Shown: positions 52,363-60,897, counted from the first letter of the stretch. The stretch is 64,000 bases of DNA from Halobacillus massiliensis (GCF_900166625.1 NZ_LT800499.1:3855213-3919212); one strand, 5' to 3'. Notes: generated from the sequence alone by a model not told the origin. A program made the numbers and translations.

Positions 52363-52923
52363 ATGAACGCTATTCTTCACAGACAGCGGCTTAGTCTCGG
52401 AACCGTTACAGATGAACACTTGCTTGAAATCGAGAAGTGGTTTCTCAACTCTCAGTTTATGAGAAATTTGGATGCCGAACCTGCACGTCCCAAAAATCTG
52501 GATTCTTTAAAAAAGTGGCGGGAAGAAGCATTGAATAGCGATAAGCACTTCCTCTTTTCCATAAGCGAAAGCGATAATTTTATCGGCTATGTTGAATTAA
52601 GCGGAATTCTATGGAACCAGCGGAATGGCTGGGTCGCGATTGCCATCGGTAATCCTGATAATCAGGCGAAAGGTCATGGAAGTGAAGCAATGGAACTGCT
52701 GATCAACTATGCATTTCATGAGCTGAACCTGCACCGCCTGCAGCTGACCGTCTTTGAATACAACCAGCATGCGATCTCGTTATATAAGAAGCTGGGGTTT
52801 ACATATGAAGGAGCTCAGCGCGAGTTCGTCATTCGCGACGGTGAGGCGTACGACATGTTAATGTACGGGCTGCTGCAAAGAGAATGGAGTGAAAGAAAAG
52901 CGGCAGAGAAGTTAGAAGAATAA
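52363..52923 (+). CDS. GNAT-family acetyltransferase (RimJ/L-like)
   Basis: 186 residues from ATG 52363 (AAAGGA 10 bases upstream). The acetyl-CoA loop is near NQAKGHGSEAMELL (about 105-118), and the terminal motif NQHAISLYKKLGFTYEG is typical of N-acetyltransferases acting on protein N-termini or small amines. The terminator overlaps its last codons. Confidence 0.8.
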   Translation: MNAILHRQRLSLGTVTDEHLLEIEKWFLNSQFMRNLDAEPARPKNLDSLKKWREEALNSDKHFLFSISESDNFIGYVELSGILWNQRNGWVAIAIGNPDNQAKGHGSEAMELLINYAFHELNLHRLQLTVFEYNQHAISLYKKLGFTYEGAQREFVIRDGEAYDMLMYGLLQREWSERKAAEKLEE

Positions 52924-52940
52924 CTTCTCTGCCGCTTTTT
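52897..52940 (+). terminator. Terminator overlapping the GNAT stop
   Basis: 15 bp stem GCGGCAGAGAAGTTA / TAACTTCTCTGCCGC followed by T6. Confidence 0.9.
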
Positions 52941-53058
52941 TATTTTAACCCGGGGTGCTGAAAAGTGTAAGGTTTTCAAGTGGGCATATTCTAACATGCA
53001 ATTAGAGTCCCCGTCAGCCCACCTATTTTTCAAGGTTCCGTTACTCTTGTAAACTTAA

Positions 53059-53176
53059 GGGCCAGGGGGAAACGGCGAGACTCCTGTGGGAGAAAGGGAC
53101 ATGGCGAGATCCCGATGGGCTAATAGCCCGAGGAGCTCGTCGTCCCCCACGGAAAGCGAATCGTTTCCCATGGCCC
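53059..53176. repeat. Bacillaceae intergenic hairpin repeat
   Basis: GGGGGAAACGGCGAGACTCC, then internal short helices and a tail GCGAATCGTTTCCC. It matches a repeat I know from many Bacillaceae intergenic regions. The outer arms GGGCCA-GGGGAAACG and CGTTTCCC-ATGGCCC pair over about 15 bp, so the whole element folds back on itself. Confidence 0.7.
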
Positions 53177-53218
53177 TCCCTCAATCATTCTCAAACGGAA
53201 CAAGTTTTCACCCAAATT

Positions 53219-54625
53219 TCACACTTTTGTCTTCTCATCCTGCACGCCTTTCAAAATAAAAGAAAAAGGCAGTGCAAGCACCAGCACAACCGCTGAAACG
53301 AGGAAAGCCTCATTTAAAGTGCTTAATGTAGCCATCTGCTGATCGATATCAGGGGCCATCGCAAGCTGGGCCCTGCGCACTTCGTAATAAATCGAAAAGA
53401 ACACAATTCCTAAAGATGAAGACATCTGACGAATAATATTATTCATCGCAGACCCTTGAGCCACCAGGTGCTCAGGGATAGAATTCATTCCTGACGTCGT
53501 TGCCGGCATGTTGCCCATACCCATTCCGACACCGCGAACTGCATTCAATACGACAATCCACCAAAAAGGCGTGGACAGCTTTAGAAAACCCAATCCGGCT
53601 GAAGCTAACGCCATAATCGCAAGCCCCGGCGGTACAACATATCTCGGTCCTTTTTTATCGAGCAGCCTTCCGCCTAATGACATAAACAGCCCGCTGGCAG
53701 CCGCTGCCGGAAGGAATAACAGTCCTGTCATCACTTCATTGAGGCCGTACACGTTTTGTATCAATAAAGGAAGCAGAAAAATTCCGGAAAAAAGACCGAT
53801 TGAAGCAGAAGATGTCACTACAATGGATGCTGTATAGGTTGGCACCTTAAAAACAGATAAGTTTAGCAGCGGATCATCCTGGCGGTTTTCATAAAATACA
53901 AAGAGGACCACTGCAATAATACCCGCTCCTATTAAGGATAGACTTAACGGTTCAAGCAGAAGTTCAACCGATCTCCCCCGTCCGAGTGCGTAAAGAATCG
54001 CTCCTATTCCAAACGTAACGAGCAGAAATCCTATGAGATCGAAATTTTTCGCAGGGTCTTTTTCTGTCGGTTTCAAAAATTTTGCAGACAAAATGAGTCC
54101 TGTCAGCCCAAATGGAATGTTAAACGCAAACAACCAGGGCCAATCCAAATATTGAATAATAGTCCCGCCGATGGTCGGTCCAATAGCAGGTGCGACCATA
54201 ACCGATACACCGTAAATTCCGACAGCGAAACCGCGCTCATTCCTCGGAAAAGAGTTAAAAATTAAAGCCATGGCAATCGGCATCATCAGCCCGCCGGCCA
54301 TGCCCTGAATCGCTCGGGAAACAATCACCATTGCTAATGTATTCGATAATATGCCGGATATCGAGCCGGCAATAAACAAGCATAAACCAGATAAGTACAC
54401 TTTCTTTTTCCCAAAACGATCTCCGAAGTAGCCGGTTAATGGCATCGTCATCCCCATCGAAACCATAAAGATTGTCAAAATCCAGCCTACCGATACGGCG
54501 TTGGAATCGAATATTTCAATAAACCTAGGGAGTATCGGGTTTAGCATGCTGTTGTTTAAGATGACGGTAAAGGTTCCAAAGAGGACAGAGACTACCACTA
54601 ACCACTTATTGGGCAGCTTGCTCAT
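53219..54625 (-). CDS. MFS drug exporter, DHA2 (14-TM) family
   Basis: 468 residues, about 14 membrane segments. Motif A GYFGDRFGKKKVY (about 65-77), motif C-like GVSVMVAPAIGPTIGG (about 139-154) and SRAIQGMAGGLMMP are family marks. Members such as LmrB and MdeA expel drugs or dyes by proton antiport. Single-gene unit ending next to the hairpin repeat; no adjacent regulator. Confidence 0.85.
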   Translation of the reverse strand: MSKLPNKWLVVVSVLFGTFTVILNNSMLNPILPRFIEIFDSNAVSVGWILTIFMVSMGMTMPLTGYFGDRFGKKKVYLSGLCLFIAGSISGILSNTLAMVIVSRAIQGMAGGLMMPIAMALIFNSFPRNERGFAVGIYGVSVMVAPAIGPTIGGTIIQYLDWPWLFAFNIPFGLTGLILSAKFLKPTEKDPAKNFDLIGFLLVTFGIGAILYALGRGRSVELLLEPLSLSLIGAGIIAVVLFVFYENRQDDPLLNLSVFKVPTYTASIVVTSSASIGLFSGIFLLPLLIQNVYGLNEVMTGLLFLPAAAASGLFMSLGGRLLDKKGPRYVVPPGLAIMALASAGLGFLKLSTPFWWIVVLNAVRGVGMGMGNMPATTSGMNSIPEHLVAQGSAMNNIIRQMSSSLGIVFFSIYYEVRRAQLAMAPDIDQQMATLSTLNEAFLVSAVVLVLALPFSFILKGVQDEKTKV

Positions 54626-54684
54626 CTCTGATCCCTCCTTAAGTATTCAACTGTTTATTTTTACCCCCTTCACATTCTCCTAAA

Positions 54685-55578
54685 CTAAGAACGATTTTTC
54701 ATTTCTTGTCTAATCTCTTCAGCCGCTTCCTCAATCCAATCAGTTTTTCCTTGTCTGTTTCCTTCAAGCGCGTAGCGAATGTGGCTGAATGTTACAAAGT
54801 AAGAGATCTTCTGGATACAATTTTCAATATCCGGATACCTCATCTCTTTTAAAACCTTTCTTGTAAAATTCTCGCCGCCATCCTCCAGTATGTAAATAAA
54901 CTCGTGGTCCGGGTCACTGACACTCAGATCACCAAAATCAATGATGCCTGTTAAATCCCCTGTATCCGGGTCTATCAGAAAATGATCAGGAGATAAATCA
55001 CCATGGAGAAAAACTTGACAGGAAGAAACAAAAACAGGGTTATTAAGGAAGCCTTCAAACCGGGAGGAAATATACTGAGCTAAACGGTGATCCAGGTGCG
55101 GAAAAAGTTCATCCACAGCCTCTTCATAGATCTTTTTATAAAAATCGTTAAGCTCCCACTTTTCCACGCCAAGATTAAATGCTTTTTTAATAGGAAAGGA
55201 CTGAACTTCTTTTATGAATTGAGCAAGCTGAGAAGCCAGCCGTTTCTTTTGGCCAATGTTCATTTTTAATACAGCATCTTCCTTTAAAAGCTCCCCAGGC
55301 AATAGGCGATAGCCGACAAAAAGAAGGCCGTTTTCCTGCCTGCCTGTAAACTCGAATTCTGGCACCGCTATCGTTACCAGCTTTTTTAGTTGAGGAAGAA
55401 CACGGATTTCTTTGTTTAAATCGCTGGACGCTTTTTCGTTTTTCGCAAAGCGAAATACCCACTCGTCATTGACGAGCAAGGCTGTACTCATCATTCCTTC
55501 TCCTAGTTTTTCTGCAGATTTTAACGGGAAATCAGGAAAATTTGAGTGGATTTCTTTTATAAAAAATGAATTTTCCAT
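54685..55578 (-). CDS. APH-family phosphotransferase (kinase-like)
   Basis: 297 residues from ATG 55578 (MENSFFIKEI); an open frame continues upstream but is not plausible protein. Kinase motifs: VFRFAKN (Lys region), VFLHGDLSPDHFLID with the catalytic Asp (His where Asn is usual at the metal position) and GIIDFGDL as the DFG equivalent. Members phosphorylate aminoglycosides, macrolides or metabolites such as homoserine or choline. Resistance cannot be claimed from sequence. Confidence 0.75.
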   Translation of the reverse strand: MENSFFIKEIHSNFPDFPLKSAEKLGEGMMSTALLVNDEWVFRFAKNEKASSDLNKEIRVLPQLKKLVTIAVPEFEFTGRQENGLLFVGYRLLPGELLKEDAVLKMNIGQKKRLASQLAQFIKEVQSFPIKKAFNLGVEKWELNDFYKKIYEEAVDELFPHLDHRLAQYISSRFEGFLNNPVFVSSCQVFLHGDLSPDHFLIDPDTGDLTGIIDFGDLSVSDPDHEFIYILEDGGENFTRKVLKEMRYPDIENCIQKISYFVTFSHIRYALEGNRQGKTDWIEEAAEEIRQEMKNRS

Positions 55579-55644
55579 ATCCAAAAACAACCTTTCACAC
55601 ATAAAACTCTTCTTAAGATAAATACTAAGCGGGAGGTGAATATA

Positions 55645-55947
55645 ATGGAACCTTTTCCAATTATCCATACAAATTTCTGGGATGCCGTCCTTGCCGTTCC
55701 TTCTGTAATTATCCTGACACAGATCTTTAAGATGACTTTTCCTATACCAAAAGCTCTGATCCCTACCCTTGCTAATGTGCTGGGACTTTTTATTTCTATC
55801 TTCATTTCCCATCCCAACAATATTTGGGCAGGTATTTTCATGGGGTTCTTTTATGGAAATGCCGCAGTAGGTGTCTATGCATCCCTAAAAACGTCTTACA
55901 TTGCTTTCAAAAGAAGGAAGAGGAAAAGCTCTTATGCAAAAGCTTAG
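55645..55947 (+). CDS. Small membrane protein resembling A118-type phage holins
   Basis: 100 residues from ATG 55645, 6 bases after GGGAGGTG. Three hydrophobic stretches and the pattern VPSVIILTQIFKMTFPIPKA then LIPTLANVLGLF, with a positively charged tail, resemble the holin family of phage A118. No other phage gene is nearby, so it is more likely a domesticated protein. The 3' end overlaps by three bases the convergent small gene at 55944. Confidence 0.6.
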   Translation: MEPFPIIHTNFWDAVLAVPSVIILTQIFKMTFPIPKALIPTLANVLGLFISIFISHPNNIWAGIFMGFFYGNAAVGVYASLKTSYIAFKRRKRKSSYAKA

Positions 55948-56087
55948 CGGCTTTTCCTCTCTTCATATTCTCTAAGGATATAAACAGTTCCTATATGTAG
56001 ACAGGAAATCAGTGTATTGGTTGTTAAATAAGCATATGTAAAGAGAAAAATGTAACCCTGCTTATATACCCATTCTCTTAAATCCAC
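55944..56087 (-). CDS. Very small membrane protein (47 residues), candidate
   Basis: A GTG at 56087 opens a 47-codon frame that reads VDLREWVYKQGYIFLFTYAY and so on, with one hydrophobic helix and a basic C-terminus. It begins 4 bases after the stop of the 67-residue gene, and a GGGAGG lies 16 bases upstream, which is far. Position and composition fit a small co-transcribed membrane protein; no family known. Confidence 0.45.
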   Translation of the reverse strand: MDLREWVYKQGYIFLFTYAYLTTNTLISCLHIGTVYILREYEERKSR

Positions 56088-56090
56088 AAT

Positions 56091-56294
56091 TTAATCGCCT
56101 GAACCTCCCGCATTTTGTTTATATACTTGGTCGGCACGATAAACACTTAAAAACATGGAGACGAATGAAATCACAATAAATACGACCCAATACTGGATGT
56201 CATACAAAGCTGTAAGAAAAGCAAAGACTCCCGCCAAAATAGCCACGATAAAACCAGTCATAATCTTTACATCCTTTAAGACAGGCCAATTCAT
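56091..56294 (-). CDS. Two-helix small membrane protein
   Basis: 67 residues, hydrophobic segments at about 10-28 and 34-50, ending in GGSGD. GAGG precedes the ATG by about 5 bases. No family recognised. It sits in a run of small minus-strand genes (56535 to 55944) that may be one unit. Confidence 0.6.
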   Translation of the reverse strand: MNWPVLKDVKIMTGFIVAILAGVFAFLTALYDIQYWVVFIVISFVSMFLSVYRADQVYKQNAGGSGD

Positions 56295-56310
56295 GGTATT
56301 GCCTCCTCAT

Positions 56311-56535
56311 TTAATGATTACGCTCATTTCCTCGTTTGAAATTGCCGGTGATTTTCGCCATAATCAGCTGTTCCGCCTTTTCATCATGGGCATTGTTTAT
56401 ATGATCGATAAATTTTTTCGCTTCTTTTCCTTTTAGAATTTTCACCTGACGTCCTTGATGATATATAAAAACGCTTTCATTTTTATTGAGCTGATAACTG
56501 AAAGGATTCTCATCCAATCGATTCCTTTTATCCAT
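56311..56535 (-). CDS. Small hydrophilic protein of unknown function
   Basis: 74 residues from ATG 56535, 5 bases after GGAGG; the longer frame upstream runs into the acetyltransferase gene and lacks a start site. It is charged, with no signal or membrane segment, and ends NFKRGNERNH. Not recognised. Confidence 0.6.
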   Translation of the reverse strand: MDKRNRLDENPFSYQLNKNESVFIYHQGRQVKILKGKEAKKFIDHINNAHDEKAEQLIMAKITGNFKRGNERNH

Positions 56536-56551
56536 CACAACCTCCGAATTG

Positions 56552-57073
56552 TTATAGATATTTCTCCATTCGTATATCCTGCCACATTTTCCCCTGCCAG
56601 TACGTGAAATCATCAATTCGCCCAATTACCTCGTATCCAAGGTTCTTATAAAGTGTAAACGCCCGTTTGTTGAATTCAAATACTCCGAGTTCAATCCGCT
56701 TATATCCATTCTGATAAATTTGTTCCTCTAAATGCTTAATCGCTTTACGGCCAATCCCCTTTCCTTGTCCTTCGGGTTCGCCTATCGTTATCCCTACCCA
56801 GGCGGTATTCGGCTCCTTTTTATAAAGATGTTCAAAATGTGCCATGTAGTTCATTTCGCCGACTAATCGCCCATCGACATAGATGAGGTATATATTTTGA
56901 TAGGAAAGCCGTTCCAATAAGTCAGCGGGAGTGACCTCTGACTGCCTTTCTAATTCTTCTCTGTTTTGGTTAGGCCTTGTCATTGGTACAAGCAGCGGAT
57001 CGCTTTCCCATTTCGTAAATGCAGCAGCAAGGCTTGGAGTGGGCTGAGCAAGTGGTATAAATTGAATGTTCAC
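56552..57073 (-). CDS. GNAT-family acetyltransferase
   Basis: 173 residues. The acetyl-CoA loop EGQGKGIGRKAIKHL (about 104-118) and the tail motif FNKRAFTLYKNLGYEVIG are clear. Substrate unknown. It follows the VOC genes by 15 bp on the same strand and probably shares their transcript. Confidence 0.85.
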   Translation of the reverse strand: MNIQFIPLAQPTPSLAAAFTKWESDPLLVPMTRPNQNREELERQSEVTPADLLERLSYQNIYLIYVDGRLVGEMNYMAHFEHLYKKEPNTAWVGITIGEPEGQGKGIGRKAIKHLEEQIYQNGYKRIELGVFEFNKRAFTLYKNLGYEVIGRIDDFTYWQGKMWQDIRMEKYL

Positions 57074-57088
57074 TGGGTAATTTCCTTT

Positions 57089-57451
57089 CTATTTCTGCTG
57101 GATCAATCCAATTCCAATCCCTGTTGGATCTACTAAATACGCTAAGTAAAATTCGTCGAACTCCATTTTTTCTCTAACGATCATCGCCCCGTTTTTCTCT
57201 GCTTCTTCGAGAGCTTCATCCATAGATTCGACTTCAATTTGTATACGGGTACCATGAGGAAAATCATGAGGTCCTTTACTAATCCCGCCGTCTATTCCTA
57301 CTTTATCTTCTTTATTTGTAGAAACCGACCAATATTTCCAGCGTTCCTTTCCGACTTCCCAGCCAAAAACCTTCGAATAAAATTCCGCAGCTTTTTCCGG
57401 TTCCTGACTGCTTAACTCAAATCCAACGACACGTCCTGTAATTCCTCTCAT
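57089..57451 (-). CDS. VOC-family (glyoxalase/bleomycin-resistance fold) protein
   Basis: 120 residues: paired beta-alpha-beta-beta-beta units with FELSSQEPEKAAEFYSKVFGW at the N-terminus and AYLVDPTGIGIGL at the C-terminus. Possible metal residues include His in PHGTRIQIEV. Substrate unknown. It lies 15 bp after a second VOC gene. Confidence 0.8.
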   Translation of the reverse strand: MRGITGRVVGFELSSQEPEKAAEFYSKVFGWEVGKERWKYWSVSTNKEDKVGIDGGISKGPHDFPHGTRIQIEVESMDEALEEAEKNGAMIVREKMEFDEFYLAYLVDPTGIGIGLIQQK

Positions 57452-57466
57452 CGTAGGCTTCCTCCT

Positions 57467-57811
57467 TTATTCAAAAAAACAAACCTGTAAACGGTTTTGA
57501 TCGGGGTCGTAAAAATCAAAAAAGTGATTTACCCCATCAATATGTAATTCGCTGATAGATACGCCTTTTCCCTTCAAATTATTATTATAGGTTTTTTTAA
57601 TATCTTGAGAAAAAAAGATCGGATAGCTGCTCGTATTGGAGGAGACCTTCCCCTCTTCAATCGTTAGAGGAACGCTGTCTTTTCCAATACTTAACACACG
57701 GTACCCTTCGTCTTTAAAAGCTACCTCAAAACCGAGAACCTGCTCATACCAACTGCAGGACGCTTCTACATCACTAACGGTTAAACACATCGTATCGATT
57801 CTATCGATCAT
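57467..57811 (-). CDS. VOC-family protein
   Basis: 114 residues with RIDTMCLTVSDVEASCSWYE at the N-terminus and HFFDFYDPDQNRLQVC at the C-terminus, a single VOC domain of the virulence-associated small type. Substrate unknown. Confidence 0.8.
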   Translation of the reverse strand: MIDRIDTMCLTVSDVEASCSWYEQVLGFEVAFKDEGYRVLSIGKDSVPLTIEEGKVSSNTSSYPIFFSQDIKKTYNNNLKGKGVSISELHIDGVNHFFDFYDPDQNRLQVCFFE

Positions 57812-57822
57812 TCCACAACTCC

Positions 57823-58194
57823 TTATAAATTATTGACTTCCTGGCGCTCTATCAAAGGCTGGCGTGTCAGGCACAAGATCCCCGCTGCAATAAATAATAC
57901 AGATTGAATAAGCGTGGCTCCCAGTGTAGAAATCCCCATTAGCACAGCAGTACCTATGAGGACAATACCTGATCGTCTTCTATGTTTTTTAAAATAAAAC
58001 AGTACAGCACACCCTGCAATTAATCCGATAAGGTGAATGCCCAGCACTATCCAGGCATACCGCAGCTCTACCATTACAGGCAATTGATCCGGGTACTGTA
58101 AGTAAATAAAAGCTACAAAAAGCATTCCTAACAAAACAACAAGAAACTGCAGAACCAATGCAATTGTGATTAATATTTTCTCAGCCGACCACAT
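57823..58194 (-). CDS. Four-helix integral membrane protein, unknown
   Basis: 123 residues from ATG 58194, about 9 bases after AGGAGGTG. Four hydrophobic segments (about 5-30, 45-65, 72-90, 92-108) with a short basic loop (KKHRRR). No family recognised. It lies 11 bp before the VOC gene and may head the 58194 to 56552 run. Confidence 0.6.
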   Translation of the reverse strand: MWSAEKILITIALVLQFLVVLLGMLFVAFIYLQYPDQLPVMVELRYAWIVLGIHLIGLIAGCAVLFYFKKHRRRSGIVLIGTAVLMGISTLGATLIQSVLFIAAGILCLTRQPLIERQEVNNL

Positions 58195-58341
58195 GAAAAT
58201 GACCACCTCCTTTGGAAATAATTTCTTATGATAATTATACGATACATACATCCAATCGTTTCAATAAAAAATGTAAAGTTGAATTGACTTTATGTTAAGT
58301 TGAGTTTACACTAAAATCAATAAAAGTAAAGTTGGTTGAAT

Positions 58342-58548
58342 ATGAATTTATCAAATCGAGTTAAAGAAGTACGAATTCAGAAAGGATGGACTCAAGCAGA
58401 GCTGGCGAAAGCAGTGGAAGTATCGCGACAGACGATTCATGCATTGGAAAAGGGAGATTATATTCCCTCCTTATTGCTTGGTATGAGGATGGCTAAAGTC
58501 TTTGATTTACACGTGGAAGAAATCTTTACTCTGGAGGACGAGCGATGA
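58342..58548 (+). CDS. Small Xre-family repressor
   Basis: 68 residues, a single Cro/CI helix-turn-helix (WTQAELAKAVEVSRQTIHALEKG) with the family ending FDLHVEEIFTLED. The ATG at 58342 has only a weak ribosome site. Its TGA overlaps the ATG of the next gene. Repeated AAAGTTG/AAGTTGAG words upstream (58269-58336) may be its own operator. Confidence 0.85.
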   Translation: MNLSNRVKEVRIQKGWTQAELAKAVEVSRQTIHALEKGDYIPSLLLGMRMAKVFDLHVEEIFTLEDER

Positions 58549-59015
58549 GTACGAATAAAAATGCAGTGATTACCATTACTTTGATTGTTTTATTCGGATG
58601 GGCGTTAACTTCATTATACAGCGCGCAAATGCAGTTTGCAGAAATTTTAAAGGGACCGGACCACCCATGGGAAATTAATATTCCCATCTTCCCTCTTCTG
58701 ACTTTTTTTGTAGTTGGAGGTGTTCTGACCTTTATGACTTACTTTAAAAATAGCAAGAAGCAGCATTCCTGGAAACAGGCCGCACTGCTCCCCCCGGAGT
58801 TAGAAGAAAGCGATGAACGTGAACGTCATTTAACAGGGAAAGCGTGTCGGAGCTCCTATGTGGCCATGTGGTATGTCTCTCCTGTCGCTGCTGCATTACT
58901 GCTTTTATATCCGATAGTGATCGACTTTATGCCCTATTACCCGATATTTGTGATCCTTATGATTCCTATCGTTCAGACTCTTACTTATTTCATTAGCTGG
59001 AAGAGAAATTATTAA
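58545..59015 (+). CDS. DUF2178-like membrane protein, partner of the Xre regulator
   Basis: 156 residues with four hydrophobic segments and the motif LEESDERERHLTGKAC (about 85-100) typical of small membrane proteins paired with Xre regulators. ATGA overlap with the regulator gene shows coupled translation. Function unknown; in other Firmicutes such pairs respond to growth phase or envelope stress (inference). Confidence 0.7.
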   Translation: MSTNKNAVITITLIVLFGWALTSLYSAQMQFAEILKGPDHPWEINIPIFPLLTFFVVGGVLTFMTYFKNSKKQHSWKQAALLPPELEESDERERHLTGKACRSSYVAMWYVSPVAAALLLLYPIVIDFMPYYPIFVILMIPIVQTLTYFISWKRNY

Positions 59016-59084
59016 AGGCTATAAAAGCAATAAGTTTGCTAGTACAACAGTAGATCGCAAATCTCCGTTTGACTGAATACAAGG

Positions 59085-59125
59085 ATGAGGCCTGGGGGCA
59101 ACGGTGAGCTTCCCCAGGCTAAAGA
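59085..59125. repeat. Truncated copy of the Bacillaceae hairpin repeat
   Basis: GGCCTGGGGGCAACGGTGAG resembles the 5' arm of the repeat at 53059-53176 in 17 of about 20 positions. It then closes directly into CCCCAGGC, forming a short hairpin. Confidence 0.45.
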
Positions 59126-59151
59126 CTTCCGGTCTCTAATTAAACAAAATA

Positions 59152-59183
59152 AAAACACTCAAATCACTGGAGATTCAAGTGTT
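59152..59183 (-). terminator. Terminator of the MerR-like gene
   Basis: Minus strand AACACT-TGAATC / GATT-TGAGTGTT then TTTATTTTG. Confidence 0.6.
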
Positions 59184-59190
59184 CACCGTA

Positions 59191-59886
59191 TTATCTGAAT
59201 AAAGCCAGAAACCGTTCAAGCTTCCCCTTTGGTTTGACCGAGTCTTCCAGACGCTGATTAAATTCGTTTTGGGACTGCCATTCCTTTCTTTGCTCATCCC
59301 TCATCTGCAGCAACTCCTGTTTTAACGCTTCACTTCTCTCTCTTTCCTGCTCAAGCAGGGCTTCATAGTGATTTCTCTGCTGCTCTGCTAATTTCTCGAT
59401 ATTGGTGGAGGTTTTCTGTGCAAAATTCCCCACTCCAGAACTGATGACATGGTGGTCCTGTTGAAGACGGGCTACCTTTGTCTTCAGTTCACTCATATCG
59501 TTAGACAGCTGGACATTTAATTCTCTTGCTGCTGCCAGTTCACTCATTAAGGCTTGAAAGAATTCACTAAACTGGGACGGATCCTGAAGAGATTGGTCAT
59601 ATGTATCCGCAGCTGTCAGTTCTGTCGGATGCTGCAGCCTGTTCTGCTGCTTTTCAACCAGTTCTTTCGCCGTATCGTCCTGGGGCTTCTCCGTGTCACG
59701 GATCGCTATTAAAGCCTCAATATCTGAACCGACAAAAATTCGGCGGTCGCCGTCTTTGAAGAATTCATATCCATTCCTTTCAAGTATCTGCCCATATCTT
59801 CGAACCGTTGCTGTAGCGATTCCTATATCTTCTGCTACTTCTTTAGTAGAGAAAGCTCGCTCATTGGGTTGTATATCGTGTCGCAT
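59191..59886 (-). CDS. MerR-type helix-turn-helix protein with long coiled coil (RacA/DUF3967-like)
   Basis: 231 residues. A MerR-like DNA-binding domain (about 12-65: FSTKEVAEDIGIATATVRRYGQ) is followed by a spacer and a coiled coil (about 105-220, heptads rich in Leu, Glu and Gln) ending in a basic tail KGKLERFLALFR. The architecture is like that of RacA and DUF3967 proteins, which bind DNA and bridge it to other structures. Whether it acts in chromosome anchoring or as a regulator is not visible. Confidence 0.7.
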   Translation of the reverse strand: MRHDIQPNERAFSTKEVAEDIGIATATVRRYGQILERNGYEFFKDGDRRIFVGSDIEALIAIRDTEKPQDDTAKELVEKQQNRLQHPTELTAADTYDQSLQDPSQFSEFFQALMSELAAARELNVQLSNDMSELKTKVARLQQDHHVISSGVGNFAQKTSTNIEKLAEQQRNHYEALLEQERERSEALKQELLQMRDEQRKEWQSQNEFNQRLEDSVKPKGKLERFLALFR

Positions 59887-60031
59887 ATCGGGCCTCCTTT
59901 CCTAAAATAATGAAGGTTTTTTAGAAATTTTTCAAGATAAATTGGTAGCGTTGCACAGATTAAATCAATGAATTTAATAGGGAATTGGTTTCAGTAATTT
60001 GGTGAATAATGTATAAAAAGGAGGAATAACT

Positions 60032-60340
60032 ATGTCAGACTTTGAAGAAATTTATAATCAGTACAAACAGCAGGGCGAACAAAATGCAGCACAGGAGCAG
60101 GCAAATCAGCCTCAGCAGGGCCAGGAACAAATCGTTGCTGTGAGAAAAAACGACGATGGAGATATTATTGCAGTTAAAACAAACAGCGGACGTGAGCTGG
60201 ATTATGTCTCGGCTTTAAATGAAGCCAAGCAGGGAAATCTTGCCCATGTAGATGTTTTCCATAAATACGGCCGTGATATCCTGCGCAGTGAACCAGATGG
60301 TATTAAAGAAAACAACTTAGATAACCTTCCAAACTTTTAA
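60032..60340 (+). CDS. DUF3892 protein
   Basis: 102 residues. A Gln-rich N-terminal 35 residues (four QQ-type runs) precedes the DUF3892 fold (AVRKNDDGDIIAVKTNSGRE, then HVDVFHKYGRDILRS). Function unknown; common in Bacillaceae. AAAGGAGG before the ATG and a strong terminator after the stop show a single-gene unit. Confidence 0.85.
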   Translation: MSDFEEIYNQYKQQGEQNAAQEQANQPQQGQEQIVAVRKNDDGDIIAVKTNSGRELDYVSALNEAKQGNLAHVDVFHKYGRDILRSEPDGIKENNLDNLPNF

Positions 60341-60348
60341 ATCATGCT

Positions 60349-60380
60349 GCCGCCGGTATTTGTGCCGGCGGTTACTATTT
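60349..60380 (+). terminator. Terminator of the DUF3892 gene
   Basis: Stem CCGCCGG / CCGGCGG then TTACTATTTT. Confidence 0.8.
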
Positions 60381-60432
60381 TAACAGATTGAGTTTACCTC
60401 TGCTTCCCACAGGTTAATAAAGGGGGAAAGAG

Positions 60433-60843
60433 GTGAAAATATTGGTAAATTTTTTAATGATTGCGGCAATAATATTTATTCTTGTAAATCTTGTCTACTT
60501 CTTTTCCAACAAGACCTACCGGAAAAGCTATTTCAGTACTGCTCTCTTTCTTAAATTATTCTTTGTTTCTGTCGGAGTAGTTATTGGTTTTGCCTTTCTT
60601 TATTACATGATGTCTTTTAAATCTTTGGTTATAGTTGAAGGCAACGATTCCATGGCACCGGTAGACCCTTCCTTTAGTAACTTTCTTTACTTTAGTGGTG
60701 TCACGATGCTATCTGTCGGTTATGGAGATTATGTTCCAGTCGGGCCCTCCCGCTTCTTTTCTTTAATAGAATCAAGCCTCGGGGTTCTTCTTCCTACAGC
60801 CTATTTTATGAAAGCACTGGATTCATCTAAAGATGAGGAATAA
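60433..60843 (+). CDS. Two-helix potassium channel
   Basis: 136 residues: helix (about 3-24), helix (about 38-60), pore loop with selectivity filter SVGYGDYVP (about 96-104), and a final helix. The filter has Ser where Thr is usual. The GTG at 60433 follows AAAGGGGG by about 7 bases; a TTG at 60442 is also possible. No cytoplasmic RCK domain is attached. Confidence 0.8.
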   Translation: MKILVNFLMIAAIIFILVNLVYFFSNKTYRKSYFSTALFLKLFFVSVGVVIGFAFLYYMMSFKSLVIVEGNDSMAPVDPSFSNFLYFSGVTMLSVGYGDYVPVGPSRFFSLIESSLGVLLPTAYFMKALDSSKDEE

Positions 60844-60858
60844 CAAAAAGGATATATG

Positions 60859-60897
60859 AAAAGACGCTCATCTCAATGGATAAGCGTCTTTTTTTTA
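60859..60897 (+). terminator. Terminator between channel gene and fdhA
   Basis: 10 bp stem AAAAGACGCT / AGCGTCTTTT with T8; it may serve both convergent genes. Confidence 0.85.

Noticed and set aside
54685-55812. 375-residue version of the APH-like protein
   Set aside because: The first 78 codons lie opposite the holin-like gene and its ribosome site and do not look like protein; the domain begins at 55578.
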